From positions 43,160,651-43,224,650 of the forward strand of contig OX422218.1 of NCBI GenBank assembly GCA_949130495.1: a stretch of 64,000 nucleotides of DNA, in the 5' to 3' direction. The notes under the pieces were generated by a model that was not told where the DNA came from, made no database searches, and saw nothing but the letters and a program-made list of their open reading frames with translations. The DNA comes from Sambucus nigra (lineage: Eukaryota; Streptophyta; Magnoliopsida; Dipsacales; Adoxaceae). How positions within the stretch are numbered: the stretch's first letter is position 1; the number at the start of each line of letters is the position of its first letter. The position numbers and the translations under genes were made by a program. Positions 26,701 to 38,666 of the stretch are shown in pieces.

Positions 26701-28290
26701 TAATCAGATTACCAAATAAACTCTATAATTTCATTTGGATTGATTTTAACATTAAATTCTTATTATTTGACTTTAATTATACAAACCATTATATATTAAA
26801 TCCAGATTCCCATTTTAGAAATTAAATTTCTTGTAATTAATTAACTATTTATTCCTTTAAAATTACGATGCATTACATTTTCCCCCTCTAATAAAAATAA
26901 TTTTGTCCTTAGAATTCATTGGAAATAACACATACCCACCTTAAAATAACTATAGATATCGTTGTCTCATTGTATGATCTCGCTACCAAGTGGAATCATC
27001 CTCACTATGGGGACCCCATTGAACACAAAATTCGTTATTGACTCAAAGAAAAAAAAATTAAAATACTTAAAAATTGTAGAATTTAAAGTCCCCCAAAACA
27101 GTCACCTTAAAAATCATTTTCATGAGTCTCAAGCCATAGACTGTGTGTGCGAAGCCAAAAATTGAACTTCTAATTTCCGCCAATTGATCATTACATTACT
27201 TTTCAAAAATTCTCTTTGATTTCAAAATCTCACTGAACACACTCACAAACGAATCACTTGGAAGTGTGGCTATTCTCTCGGTGTGCATGATAAAAAGAGT
27301 AAATATAATGGAACACGAGGTAACGCACATAATTTTGAAAGACGGAATGTTTATGGGTGAAACTATCTCATCATCGGAATAGGGTTATTGGGAAACGATA
27401 AAGATCATCTTTTATTCACACCATTTAATCTCTTTTATTATCTTTTGTGCCTAAGCTCGCCACGCGGTAGACAATTTCGCAATTCGAACTTGGTTAGGAC
27501 TTTCTTGGGTTCAAAGTGTAATTGGGTAACATGGAAATGGTTGGGAAATCTGGAATCGGAAAATTTTCTCATGATGTCCGTTAGTGCTTTTTCGGGATTT
27601 TACTCATTTTTTCTTCTGTTTATATTTTTCTTATATTTTTTTACACTTTTCTTTTCTGCTATTTTTTTTGAGAATTTTTCTATATTTTTTTCTTGACCCT
27701 TTTTATGCACTTTTTGGACTTATTTTGATGAATATTCAATTTTCACAATTTCGGGCTAATTTGGGGTTTTTCGGGTTATCAAACGAAAATTAAGCAAAGT
27801 TATTAGGCTCAAATTGGGTTGCAAAAGGGATGATTTTTTTTCACAACTTTTTATGGCAAATCTTTTTGGGTAACAAACGATGGCCTACTTCATTGTCCAA
27901 ATGCGAGTTGCTTTACCATATCCGTATCAAGATTAATTAAGTTTAGAGATATGTTAGTGCGTTTTTTGAGAAAACACCTCACACGTTTCTCGTAACCGAT
28001 CAAAACAATAAAATAGAGATCATCAACGACTTTTTAACATGCTAAAAAGAACTTCGAGTTAACCATTAACTCGGATTGATTTATAAACTCAAAAAAATGA
28101 TAGGCTCGAAATCTCACCGGGTTTGTCAATCTCCGCACTTATTCGTAAAGTCGTCAATTTTCGCTCAATTTCCAACTTTGGTCAATTTTGGCTTTGTGCA
28201 TTTGATTTTTACAACTTGAGACAAAATATTTGTGAAATTTTTTAAGCTTTTAAATTCCAATTTTTATTTATTTTTGTAGAAGGGGCTTAA
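26700..28290. other. AT-rich region, nothing recognised
   Basis: T-rich and A-rich tracts with short incidental frames, for example the Phe/Leu-rich frames at 27388-27793. It may be the interior of a degenerate long LTR leading into the Tat/Ogre-like end at 28894. No gene, RNA or clear repeat seen. Confidence 0.5.
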
Positions 28291-28894
28291 TGATAACCCT
28301 CTCATTTAATTATTAACTGAGTTTAGAGATAATTAATACTGATAAAAGTCCATGTGTTTATGCGACTGGAGTATTATTATGTGCATCGTACATACCACGC
28401 GTATTTATGTATTATTTACATACTAACTAGACAATATCCTAGTATTGAGAGTTTTGACATATGTTATGGGACATATGCCACTTGAAATAGGACATATGTC
28501 ACCACGAGTTATTTGACATGTGGCGACCCACTTCTGTTGGTTTTAGCTTTAAATATTCCTCACCCCCATACATTTGAAAAGAGATCTTTTTGGGAGAGAA
28601 GAAATCCCTCTTCTCTTATGAGTTTTTTAGAGAGAGTTTTAGAAAAAGAGTTTTGGAAATGAGTTTCTCCACCTTTCACCTCTCGAGTTCCACCATAATG
28701 AGTTTTCCAGTGAATAGTATGAACTTTCACCTCTCGAGTTCCACCATAATGACTTTTTCGGTGAATAGTACGATCCCACAAACTAATTTGACTTTGATTC
28801 CGACTAAGACGGATACGTAGGCGCAACCGAAGTTGCTCAAGTCAAACACGTGCTAAAATACGATATTTCCCCAAAATTGGACTACTCTTTTACA
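28291..28894 (+). mobile_element. Probable Tat/Ogre-type Ty3/gypsy LTR (3' portion)
   Basis: The right end ACTACTCTTTTACA is followed directly by a tRNA-Arg-type primer-binding site. Upstream, GACGGATACGTAGGCGCAAC at 28810 matches the 'GGATACGTAGGCA' motif found near the end of Tat/Ogre LTRs. The left border is uncertain: TGATAACCCTC at 28291 could be the LTR start and is preceded by a purine stretch (AGAAGGGG), but these LTRs can be far longer. Following internal sequence shows no gag. Confidence 0.5.
28673..28774 (+). repeat. 51-bp direct tandem duplication
   Basis: CTTTCACCTCTCGAGTTCCA begins at 28673 and 28724; the two 51-bp units differ at only a few positions. Located in the probable Tat/Ogre LTR. 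Confidence 0.85.
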
Positions 28895-28914
28895 TTTGGC
28901 GACACTGTTGGGGA
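28895..28914 (+). other. tRNA-Arg-type primer-binding site
   Basis: TTTGGCGACACTGTTGGGGA lies directly after the LTR end CA. It closely resembles the TGGCGACTC.GCTGGGGA site used by Tat/Ogre elements (complementary to tRNA-Arg), with a few changes. Confidence 0.55.
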
Positions 28915-30929
28915 GGTATTCGTGATTTCTATCGTGTAACGCCTCATTCGAACACAAACAATTAAGTGGAAATGGACAATGGTGTTGATAGAAAATCTTT
29001 CTACTCATTAACACAAGATATTCATATTATGTCATTTCAGATAAGAACTTTAACCTCTCCCCTTGAAATGTAATCTTATTATTAAGCTTTCGTAAAATTT
29101 CATGACTTGCATTGAGGTTTAGAATAGACTACATGATTTACGTATTGCATATTCATTACCATGCTTAATGAGAATATGCGTAAATGTTAGAAAATATATA
29201 TATTTATCATGTAAAGTGATATTAGTAGTTTATCTATCTAGTTAGTAGATTTTTATGTGTAATTCAGAAATTACCTTATGTTAATACCAGACTAATGGCA
29301 ATTGGAAATGTGTTCGTGTAAATGATTATACATGAAAAAAAATCAAACTGCACACTTGCGTGGGTTTATGCTTTGATAGGATTATTGTAGAGTGGGCAGT
29401 TGTCAGCCTGCAGTTGTCACCCACGCCTATAATAAAAATATATATAGTCCTAGAAACTCGAAAAGAAAGATTTAAAGTTCAAGGTTGATCCCGAAGCCTC
29501 AATAGATAATACATATTTCCTATTAAATGCATATTTTGATTGTACACACTGAGAAAAGGCCACATGGGTAGTGGGTAAGCGTCATTAATTGATCAGAAAA
29601 TAGTTCACCCTTTATATTTTCACTTACAGCTAAAACACAATGCTTTTAACATAATAGCCTGGAGTTCTCTGACAAAATATATAATAGTACACACTGAGAA
29701 AAAGTGTTTTTATAAATATTTTATAAGTCATTCAAACTGACTAAAGTGTGTGGCTCGATATGGGAATCACCTTTTACAAACCAAATAATTTATTGATATT
29801 ATTGAGGTATGCCCTTAATATGAGGTGTACAGACTTGCATAACCGTGGGGCTCATCTTTATGGCCTTGAATAATAATAGCAGGTGGTATTAATATTAGTA
29901 TCTCAGCTAGATCAATAGCATCTTGTAAAACAATAGCATTACAAAATGATGATCTCAGCTGGATCAATGGTAGTTGGTTTATACATGTTTATCTTGAAAA
30001 AGAAAATGATCAAACCCTGGGGGGTGTTTTCCGCTTTACTCCGGTGCTTCCACAAAAATAGCTTGTTGTTATTTTGATATCAACAACGGAATTCGAGAAT
30101 CAAAAAATCCATCCATGGTGGTCTTTCGAATTCTTGAAAAAAAAAACTTACCATTATCGACCTAACTCGTTCTTCTCGTGTTAAAAACGATGAACTGAGA
30201 AGGTGGTATTTCAGCTTTTCTACCTTGCTTCGGCGAGGGATCTGACTGACCAGTTTAAAAATCGACGACACTTGCCTTGGAAAACCATGACCTGATGGAG
30301 CTCGGACTATCAAGGGTTATCACGGATTACCCCTGCCCTTCTTAGATTTCACTGATCCACGGTGAGATTCTGATAAATCAAAACATCTTAGGATTGAAAT
30401 ACTGAAAACTTGGTCTGGTACAAAAAATCTCCATATCTAATATAGGTTGCCCGGTATGAAGCACGATACATATAAATGTTGATTTTCTCACATATCTCCT
30501 AGTTTGGTTTTGTGTTAAAAGAAATGATATTTTGAGATTTGAAAACAGTATATATTATGTCAGCTGCATCTATTGATGGCAGCGATCTAAACCCTAAAGA
30601 ATTGAGGATATTTCATGGTGGGTCTAACTAGATTTGGTACACTCGATTTTCCTTAAAAGAAAGTTACTAGATATAATTTTTCTTTTTTCTTAAAAAAAAA
30701 GAAAAAAGGGAGATAATAATATTTACGAGGCAGTAATAAATTGTAGCAGAGTACAATAACATAACAAATAATCTCATGCATGTACTTTTTTTTAATCACG
30801 AAAGGTACTTTATGATTTTAAAAAAATATCGAGCATAATATCTTTTGCTTATATTTTATGTGTGTAAATATACATGAGTATTTAAATGTATATGCACTAT
30901 TTTGTTGATTATGAATCTTGATTATGAAG

Positions 30930-30931
<2 letters not shown>
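28915..30931. other. Region without recognisable gene
   Basis: Expected to be the internal part of the Tat/Ogre element, but no gag or pol is visible. TACACACTGAGAAAA occurs twice (about 29542 and 29689). A minus-strand frame at 30080-30313 (77 codons) and the sequence around 30000-30360 are not recognised. A long A/T hairpin-prone tract lies at 30680-30710. Confidence 0.5.

Positions 30932-30966
<35 letters not shown>
30932..30966. repeat. (AT)n microsatellite at the Helitron insertion point
   Basis: About 17 AT units directly abut the 3' end of the Helitron. Confidence 0.95.
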
Positions 30967-30968
<2 letters not shown>

Positions 30969-30969
<1 letters not shown>

Positions 30970-30999
30970 TAGCAGAATGCCCGTTCCTGAAGGCACGGG
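30969..30999 (-). other. Helitron 3' terminus with hairpin
   Basis: The plus strand reads CTAG (30969-30972), a spacer, then CCCGTTCC (30980-30987) and GGCACGGG (30992-30999), which pair except for one position. On the minus strand this is stem-loop, 7-base spacer, CTAG, the standard Helitron rolling-circle terminator layout. Confidence 0.75.
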
Positions 31000-31426
31000 A
31001 AAAATTTTGAAAGCACGTAATTACAAAATGGAAAACAATTTCAAAATTTGTAAATGCAAAAAGGAAAAATATCGTTCCCAATAAAACAAAGTGTAATTTT
31101 AAAACAATTGGCCATAATCTCCTTTGTTTATAGAACTATTCACCCTGCTTAACAAAGAACAAATAGTTCGACAACATTAAAATAGTCTACATTCACCTAA
31201 CAAGTTCACATATAATATGAAGTATACAATATTCATCAATAATTCACATTGTGTCTAAAAAAAATAGAGTGTCGACTCTTAAAAAAAATTGAGCATAATC
31301 TCCTCTGTTCATTAAACTATCCACCCTACTTAAGGGATAACAAAAAATCCAACAATATAAAAAAAACCTCAAATTCGTCTAATAAAAGCATCAATGAAAC
31401 ATATTTCTTAAATATATATATATATA

Positions 31427-31487
31427 TCAATTCAGGTCGTCCACCATGTTCCACTGTAATGATTGTCCGTCCTTTTCAAAATGCGAC
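31427..31487 (-). other. Exon-like block with stop codon, present twice
   Basis: After TATCAG the minus strand reads a 61-bp block encoding SHFEKDGQSLQWNMVDDLN then stop, so it looks like a last coding exon. The second copy ends its exon side at 32068 and reads SHFENYGQSL before a stop, so that copy is broken. The product is not recognised. Confidence 0.35.
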
Positions 31488-31577
31488 CTGATACAATACA
31501 AAAAATATAGTTAGTCAATTGAAATAGTTAGTCAATTGAAATAGCTAGTCAAATATTAAATAAACAAAGCTAATTAG

Positions 31578-31690
31578 GGGCCAGGATTAAACCAACAATG
31601 CAACAATTCAATGGTTGAAATTAAAATACCCATATTACCATTTTTAAATAAAAGATTTTTCCCTTAAACAGCAAAAACTTCGTTCCCCAA
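31578..31690 (+). repeat. Inverted copy of the Helitron 5' subterminal sequence
   Basis: The plus strand reads AGGGGCCAGGATT, later CAATGGTTGAAATTAAAATA and CCATATTACCATTTTTA. The minus strand just inside the Helitron 5' end (45000-45115) has the same words in the same order. It lies between the two tandem copies and is inverted relative to the 5' end. Confidence 0.65.
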
Positions 31691-32554
31691 CAAACAAAGT
31701 GTAATTTAAAAAAAAATTCCATAATCTTTTTTGTTTGTAGAACTATTCACTATACTTAACAAATAATAAATAGTTCAGCATCATTCAAATTGTCTAAATT
31801 CACATTTAACATGAAATATACAACCGAATTCACATTGTGCCTCAAATAAACAAAGTATCAATTTAAAAAAATGGACATAATCTCCTTTGTTTATTGGACA
31901 ATCCACCCTGCTTAAGGGATAACAAACAAGTTAATAATATTCAAAAATCCTAAATTCATCTAACAAATACTTCAATGAAACATACTTCTTAAAAAATCAC
32001 ATATATATCGATTGAGGTCGTCCCATATGTTCCACTACAATGATTGTCCGTAGTTTTCAAAATGCGACCTGAAAGAAAAAAAAAATATAATTAGTCAATT
32101 GAAATAGCTAGTCAAATATTATAAAAACCATGCTAATTATTACTTAGATAGAAAATACACCATGTTGCTACCATTCCACTAAAAAATTCCAATAAGGGGG
32201 ACTTTGTAACAAAATGCATAATTTATGTTCGTATATTTTGAAAAATGCATAGTTACCCGTGTCGATGGCATGCTCATACTTTTATCCCACGTGTTATCAT
32301 GCTTAAAACAAGTCACGGTCTTGCATTGTATTTCAAAACATTTAGAGCAAAAAATGCAGTTTCTCTAATATCTTATTTGAGCGTGAATTTAAATTCTAGA
32401 CAAAAGTAGACAACATTAATTCAAAATACTATATGAATCCAAAAATGCGATGCAAGAACATGTCACATGAAGACATTTTTCAATAACTTTTACATCCTTA
32501 GAGCATCATTCAAAATGGAGTATCTCCAAATCTACCTTTAAATCATAGCCCCCA

Positions 32555-32700
32555 CATTGTATTCTTGATAGGGGCTGCTATAAAACAATATAGGGGATGC
32601 TATAAAACTACCTTCAAATCAATTAGTTGAACTGAAAATAGGGACTTCTATAAAACTACCTTCAAAGAATATAGGGGTTGCTGCAAAAAATACCTTCAAA
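32555..32700. repeat. Degenerate repeat with TATAAAACTACCTTCAAA
   Basis: Irregular units containing ATAGGGG or near, CT.CTATAAAA and CTACCTTCAAA recur three to four times in about 145 bp. Confidence 0.65.
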
Positions 32701-33235
32701 TCTTACTAATGCTTCACACAATAATTACCTAAACTAAGAATACTAATGTTGAATGGAAAATACTAAATTTGCTACAATGAAATACAAATCAAAATGTATC
32801 AATCAAAAGAAAGTACTACTTTTTGGCATGATTTCAAAGAGGCAGCCTTCATATAGTTCTTACACATTCAGTAATCAAGTACACAACTGTGAGAAACCTC
32901 TTTTAGGAGAAACTTCGAACAAATAAAAGTGAGGAACAACTCAAATTTCAAAGAAAAATAACCAACACAATAGTCAAAATAACTCATCAAACAAATATAC
33001 CTACTTTGGACAAAGATAAAACAGAGGGAGTATAATATATCTTACATTGAAAACTAAATAAACGCTAAATATAATCACCAAATTAGGCCTTCCAAAACAA
33101 TGGGGAGGTTCAATAACAATGGGGATCTGTTTGGTTCTTTCACAATCACCCTATATGCATAATTCAATAATCATACTTTTAAGGTAAGTAGAAAGTATGT
33201 TGCACAACTTTGTGATGGAAACTTACTTACCTTAC

Positions 33236-33444
33236 CGGTGGATGGTCCATATCCCGAAATATCATAGCTGCAATATGCCACCGAGCATCATGTAAATCAG
33301 AAAAAAGGTGGTCATTTGTTTTCTATATTAACAACCAAGGATGTGCAGCCGAATTGCTTGTGTTTCATTAACAGTTATATCACTACTAAGCAGATTTCAT
33401 ATGCGGGTCGCCTTCCCTATTTCGATTCTGCCCCAATATCATCT
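33236..33444 (-). other. Two exon-like blocks, unassigned
   Basis: On the minus strand, 33444-33386 follows TTTTCACAG and reads EMILGQNRNREGDPHMKSA to a stop. The block 33267-33236 lies between TATTGCAG and GTAAGG and reads MIFRDMDHPP. Both have good splice signals and lie in the same orientation as other Helitron cargo. No family is recognised. Confidence 0.3.
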
Positions 33445-34564
33445 CTGTGAAAAGTGAGAAAACCAAACTTACTCGTGAAACAACCAATACTATACATGTT
33501 TGATAGAAACAATTAAATAAAATATAAACCATTATGGGAAAATAGAAACGAGAAGTTGCAAGAAACAAAGAACTCCCCTATAGCAGCCGGTAATTGAATA
33601 GTTATGTGTGCGGGTGTGTGTATGTTGTTTCAATGTTACATGTTCTTGCATTGTAGTCTGTCAATACATTTTTAGTATTTCCCTCTGCTACTAATTTTTA
33701 GTATTTTCTCTGCTACTAATTTTTTTACTACTTTTAGTATCTATGAATACATTATAATCTGACATTTATAAATGTTTATAGAGTAATGAAGCGCGAGTCG
33801 AACACCTGGTAGCATCATAATATAAGAAAAATGATATATTAAGAAACATTAAAATATGAGTCATATAGTGAATATGGATTATTTATCGAAAATAGATTGA
33901 AAAGTCCATAAAGCGTGAACACACCTTTACTTTTACCCGTGCCGAAGGCATAATTACAATTTTGTTCCTACTTTATTACCTATTATGACACACTGCGTAC
34001 CAAATCTATTCATCGACTCTTGGGCACAACGTATTATCATAATACCTTATATTTTATGAATAAGAAAACTCACAACTTCACATAAATAGATAATGGAACG
34101 AAACCAATGAATATATACTAACCAATTATGGAACTAATAAATATAAACAAAAAATGTAACTTCATGGCAATATCGAATATTTGCTCCCAATCATACAACA
34201 ATCAATCATCAAACACAAATAAATCAATACCTTGATTGGAATTTAGAACACCAACTTCGCTTCCACTGTAAGAATCTCAATTGCTAAAAGCGGTGGACCT
34301 AAAAAATTTTATGAAAAATTAGTCTACAAAACAATGATGAATTAACTAATAAGTTTGCGATCAGAATTGTAAGGGCTTCTCTAAGAGACTAGGATCTGGT
34401 TCTGAGGCCTATCATATAGGAGAAGTGGTTCCATACCTCTTTTTCTAGGTAATCTACAAATAGGTTATTAAAGGTTTCAATTTATGGGTATGAAAGGCAA
34501 CGGTGACATTTTAAGAGGATGATGATGCTTGATTTAATCAAAGCTTCATCTAGTAGAATGTCAA

Positions 34565-35230
34565 AATTTATGAAGCTTTTCAAATAGAAATGGATACCTC
34601 CTTGTGAATATTAGGATGACAATGTTTGGGAATATTAATGATATAGGCTTGTGAGGTATGATAAAATCCCAGTCAGAACTCCTATGGAATGAACCATGCG
34701 GTGTTAGTTTCCAAATAGGGGAATCATGAATGACGATTAAATGGTCCTCTACAGTGTCTCTTTAGAGGCACATGTCTTTACACTCTTTGGAATCTGAAGG
34801 CTTTACTACCACCAGATTTGGAGAAACACTTATACAATATTTGTTTAGCATGAACTGACACCATGAGGATGAACTGGATTTAATCTGCCACCATATCTTC
34901 ATAGCCCCTACTTCTGCAATATCCATTATAGCTCTTACTCCCACACCCTCTTTTTGTTTGGAAAACCTCCCTTTCACCCAGAAGAATTTTTCAAACATCC
35001 TTTATACTTGGAAAATGACAAATTTAGGGGTTTAAGGGCTGCCAAGATATGGGTAGGGATAAAAGAGATGACATGTTTTCTTAAAATATGTTAACCTCCA
35101 GTTGAGAGAAATTTCATGCTCCAACCCTGAATTCTATTTGTGATGTTTTCTATCAAACCAAAGTAATATGAGGACTTATTTCTAACCAGGAATATGGGAC
35201 AACCTAAGTAGGTAATAGGAAAATTCTTGG
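34565..35230 (-). mobile_element. Degenerate L1 LINE ORF2 fragment (end of reverse transcriptase)
   Basis: Minus-strand frames, broken by stops and a frameshift, read FPITYLGCPIF, then NITNRIQGWSMKFLSTGG, FIPTHILAALKPLNL, then GVGVRAIMDIAEVGAMKIWW and PIWKLTPHGSFHRSSDW. These match, in order, the 'YLG.P', 'I..KI.GW...LS.GGR', 'IP.Y.L', 'GGLGI.....N.ALL.KW' and 'IW....G.FS' landmarks of plant L1 ORF2 downstream of the RT core. It is a dead fragment carried in the Helitron. Just beyond 35217 a piece repeats (GGAAAATTCTTGGATGAAAT at 35218 and 35323). Confidence 0.75.
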
Positions 35231-36204
35231 ATGAAATACTTGTTATGAGGATTTGTTTTTATGTTTCTGAAAACATAAAAAGCAAGGCTAGTATTTTTAT
35301 GTTTCTGAAAAACTTAGGAAAATTCTTGGATGAAATACCAAAGTAATATGAGGATTTATTTTTAGGTTTCTGAAAATATAAAAGGCAGAAAAAATAACAA
35401 ACTTAAAAACCCCCAAAGCCACCATGTGAGGGTTTGATGAATCCTAATAATACTGGTACTTATGACACCTCGCCTAATAAAATATCGGGGGATCAATCCT
35501 ATATCAAATTAAAACAGGAGTCTCATATGGATCATTCTTAGCATCACTGTCAAAAATCCATTTAATTACTAATAACCTATTAGGTCGGTGTCAAAATTTT
35601 ACTTAACTACTCTTTTTAAACAACTGAAATTAAAACATCCACATAGTTTGCGTAAATGAAACTGAAATGAAATAAAATAACCGAACACTCGATCAAAATA
35701 TATAACCATATCGAATGTTGTACTAAAAGAATAAATAAATGCAGTTGGACCATTGGCCCGAATGTGTATACAGTACCTCCTATCTAGATTATAAGGACAG
35801 AAGCGTCTACTGAGAATACTGCACGCATCCACAGCTCCTGCAGCTGACGTCTGACTCGAAAGATGTGTCATCCAGGCGTCCCTGTGTCTGGACACCTATA
35901 TAATATATAAATATATATAGCAAGAAAGTGAAAAGTAGATAAACGGGTCAGAGCCCGAGTTTTGAAATTATTTATCAAGTGCATAAATGCCTTATTTTTA
36001 GAAAAAGGTTTTGTCTCGTATTTATATTTGGTATGGCACTCCCATGAGATACCCCTCACCTCTCCACTAACAGTGCACTCCTAGCGCATCCCTCTAAACA
36101 TCGTAGTCAAGCTACCCTGCTCAACTAGTCTATCACCCAACCACTATCAACCCTAGATAGTCCAAGTAATGTACTAAGGGCCAAACTTCTCCCCAGTCTC
36201 AACA

Positions 36205-36530
36205 CTAAGCCATTTTCGTGGGTGGGGTGTCTCGCAAAGTGAAATCAAAACAAGGACCCCCCCCCAATACACTACTACGTGGCAAGGTCGATCGTCGAGA
36301 TCCGCCAGTCCCTCAGTACATAATATATTTATATACACCATATAATAAATCTTATTATAAGAGCACTAAGGATTAAACATCTCCCCAGTCTCAACACATT
36401 GCCATATTCGTGCGTGTGGTGTCTCGCAAAGAAAAATCCAAACAAGGAACCCCCCCGATACACTACTATGCGGCAAGGTCGATCGTCGGGATCCATTAGA
36501 CCCTCGGTACTCGATTTATCCACATACATA
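36205..36530 (-). repeat. Tandem pair of the shared ~60-bp box (copies 4 and 5)
   Basis: Cores at about 36211-36280 and 36401-36480 read TGTCTCGCAAAG or near, CAAACAAGGA, then ATACACTACTA and GGCAAGGTCGATCGTCG. The period is about 190 bp, as in the group-2 copy at 21737-22100. Confidence 0.8.
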
Positions 36531-36584
36531 TATACACATCCGTATCTATCTCCCGGAATGAGAATCTATTTACTTTATCTCAAA

Positions 36585-36920
36585 ACTTTCCGTTTCCCTT
36601 CCTATATCCAGGAAGTGTATATATATAAAAGCCAATTCATTATCATGAATTGCTTTAACATATCATATACTTTTAAAAGCCAGTTTTATTATCATAAAAA
36701 TGCTTTTCCATTTCAAAACATCCCATTTCCCTTCTTATATCCAGGACATGTAATTAAAAGCCATTTTTATTATCAAAAAATGCTTTTACCATATTATATG
36801 CTTCCACTTCCCTTCTTCCATCCGGGAAGTGTAACCGAAGCCAAAACATATATCCCATTTCCCTTCTTCCATCCAGGAAACGCAATTAAAGACAATTTAT
36901 TATCATAAAATGCTTTAACA
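36585..36920 (-). repeat. Degenerate minisatellite in the group-2 LTR
   Basis: TTCCCTTC.T..ATCC.GGA begins near 36595, 36727, 36811 and 36860, interleaved with AAAGCCA, TTTATTATCA and ATGCTTT words. The unit number is about four to five with irregular spacing. Confidence 0.7.
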
Positions 36921-37716
36921 TATCATATAACGCGTTCTAAGACCGCCCGTCCGGGTTTCCCCAATGTGCGCGCCCCTAAATGTTATCATCTTCCAGGGCC
37001 TATCATCAAGACAACCTGGGATCCTACAACGAAAGACGTCGGGAAGCGGCCATATGCCTGCGGGATAGTCATGACCACACCCAGAATCACCTAACTAGCG
37101 CAGAAACATACAATAATCGCTCATATGGCCTAGGACTATATCCACCTTGCATTCATTAGCCAGGGGGCTTCACCATATGCACGTAACTTCCCTTATGATA
37201 GCGATTTAGAGAGGTGTGTATCCATATTTTATTATTTATGAAAATCATTTCCTTTTCCATTTTGAAAACATTCATATTTTATTTTCAAAATCATTAACAT
37301 CATATCATATATATACTTTAATCACATAGTATATATATATACCATATATTCCTCCTCGAATATATATAAATGGCAATATTTGCCAAAACATCTAACGATT
37401 ACCAATAATCCCAAAGATTCTCTCAAAGAATCATAATCATGCATTCAAACCCAAAGTATTTCCTCACTTTGATTCTAATAAATACCTTATTCTCATTTAA
37501 GGACTTATACATAAACCCGAATGTCTCTTATCCCAAAACAATAATTAACTCCATACCCCAGATCACACTCTAAATTAATCCGAGGTTTTCTTATCCTCCT
37601 CAAATCATCATCTAGGAGTCCTAATATTCCATTTAGAAACTCCTGTAATAGTCTCCAAAACCATACATTAAGTGTCCCTAAACTTAAAAGGACAAAACCT
37701 CAAAAATCTGCCAGGA

Positions 37717-38177
37717 CCGAATCGATTCGGCCTGTCCGAATCGGTTCAAAATGGTTCTACTTTCAAACTATCTCTTACCGAATCGATTCGGCTAGTCCGA
37801 ATCGATTCATCTTGTCCCAAAGCCCAAATCTACCTAGGTTTTATATATATCCCAAAAACCCCAAACTCAATTCAGTCTCCATTTAAATTATAACTCGAAT
37901 TTATTTCAACGAACCCAAAGTTTTCATATCTCCTCAAGTCCTTTAGAGGTCCTAACACTCTTTTTGGGAACCCCTAATATTTATTTCCAAATAATCCTAG
38001 CGTTAGTTTAGGATAACTATTTCAATCACAGACAGCTTTTTGTAGAAAAATCACTATAAATCCACAAAAAATCAGAAAAATACGCGGTCAGCACCCACGC
38101 GACCGCGTCGAAGAGATCTACAAATTTCGTTTTTTAACCAAGAGCCGAATCGATTCGTCCTGGATGAATCGATTCGG
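37717..38177 (-). repeat. Three pairs of CCGAATCGATTCGG palindromes
   Basis: Perfect CCGAATCGATTCGG occurs at 37717 and 37778, with variants at 37736, 37797, 38144 and 38164. They form three pairs, each spaced 19-20 bp start to start. The region is missing from the other group-2 LTR (16757-22794). Confidence 0.85.
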
Positions 38178-38576
38178 TTAACATGAAGTTCCTACTATTC
38201 ATCATCTTCTTCGAGACGGGTTCGGCCATTAAAGATTCTCCCAAGCTTTTGTCACTTCACCCATCATCCTACAACATCAACCAACTACAAATACACATAT
38301 ATTAACGGTTCTAAACATCCTAGAACCCTAAACCACCAATTTATTTTGATTAATTTAAGAGTTTCTCCAATTATGAAATTATAGGGGTTTATTCATTTTA
38401 ACTCCCGAAAACCCGTTTTATCCACAAAAACCCAAGGCAAAATCTTTAGGGTTTGTTTATACCAAACTACGATATGAGATTTATGCTCAAAAGTAAATAA
38501 AGCAGGTAAACACTTTCCTGGAGGATAAAATCCGACGACCCCGAGTCGAATCCCGTGGAGTTTGGCTGGAACCTCC

Positions 38577-38666
38577 CCTTTTCTCCTCTTTTCTCTCCTC
38601 CTCTCTCTCTTATCTCTCTTTTCTTTCTTCTCTTTCTCTTTTCTCCCTCTCCCCCTCTTTATATAG
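38577..38666 (-). promoter_or_regulatory. LTR promoter of the group-2 solo LTR
   Basis: The minus strand has CTATATAAAG (38657-38666), followed downstream by a tract of almost only purines to about 38577. This mirrors the arrangement at 17191-17276. Confidence 0.6.

Larger units (their letters stand above)
31085..32135 (-). repeat. Local duplication near the Helitron 3' end (two ~480-bp copies)
   Basis: The segment 31085-31575 recurs at about 31683-32135. Matched words include AACAAAGTGTAATTT, CATAATCTCCTTTGTTTAT or near, AAGGGATAACAAA, and the exon-like block with CAATGATTGTCCGT. The copies differ at many positions, so the duplication is old. Confidence 0.75.

Noticed and set aside
36399..36908. 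169-codon plus-strand ORF
   Set aside because: Runs antisense through the shared box and a minisatellite of a solo LTR; the repeated IPFPF..PG words reflect the repeat unit.
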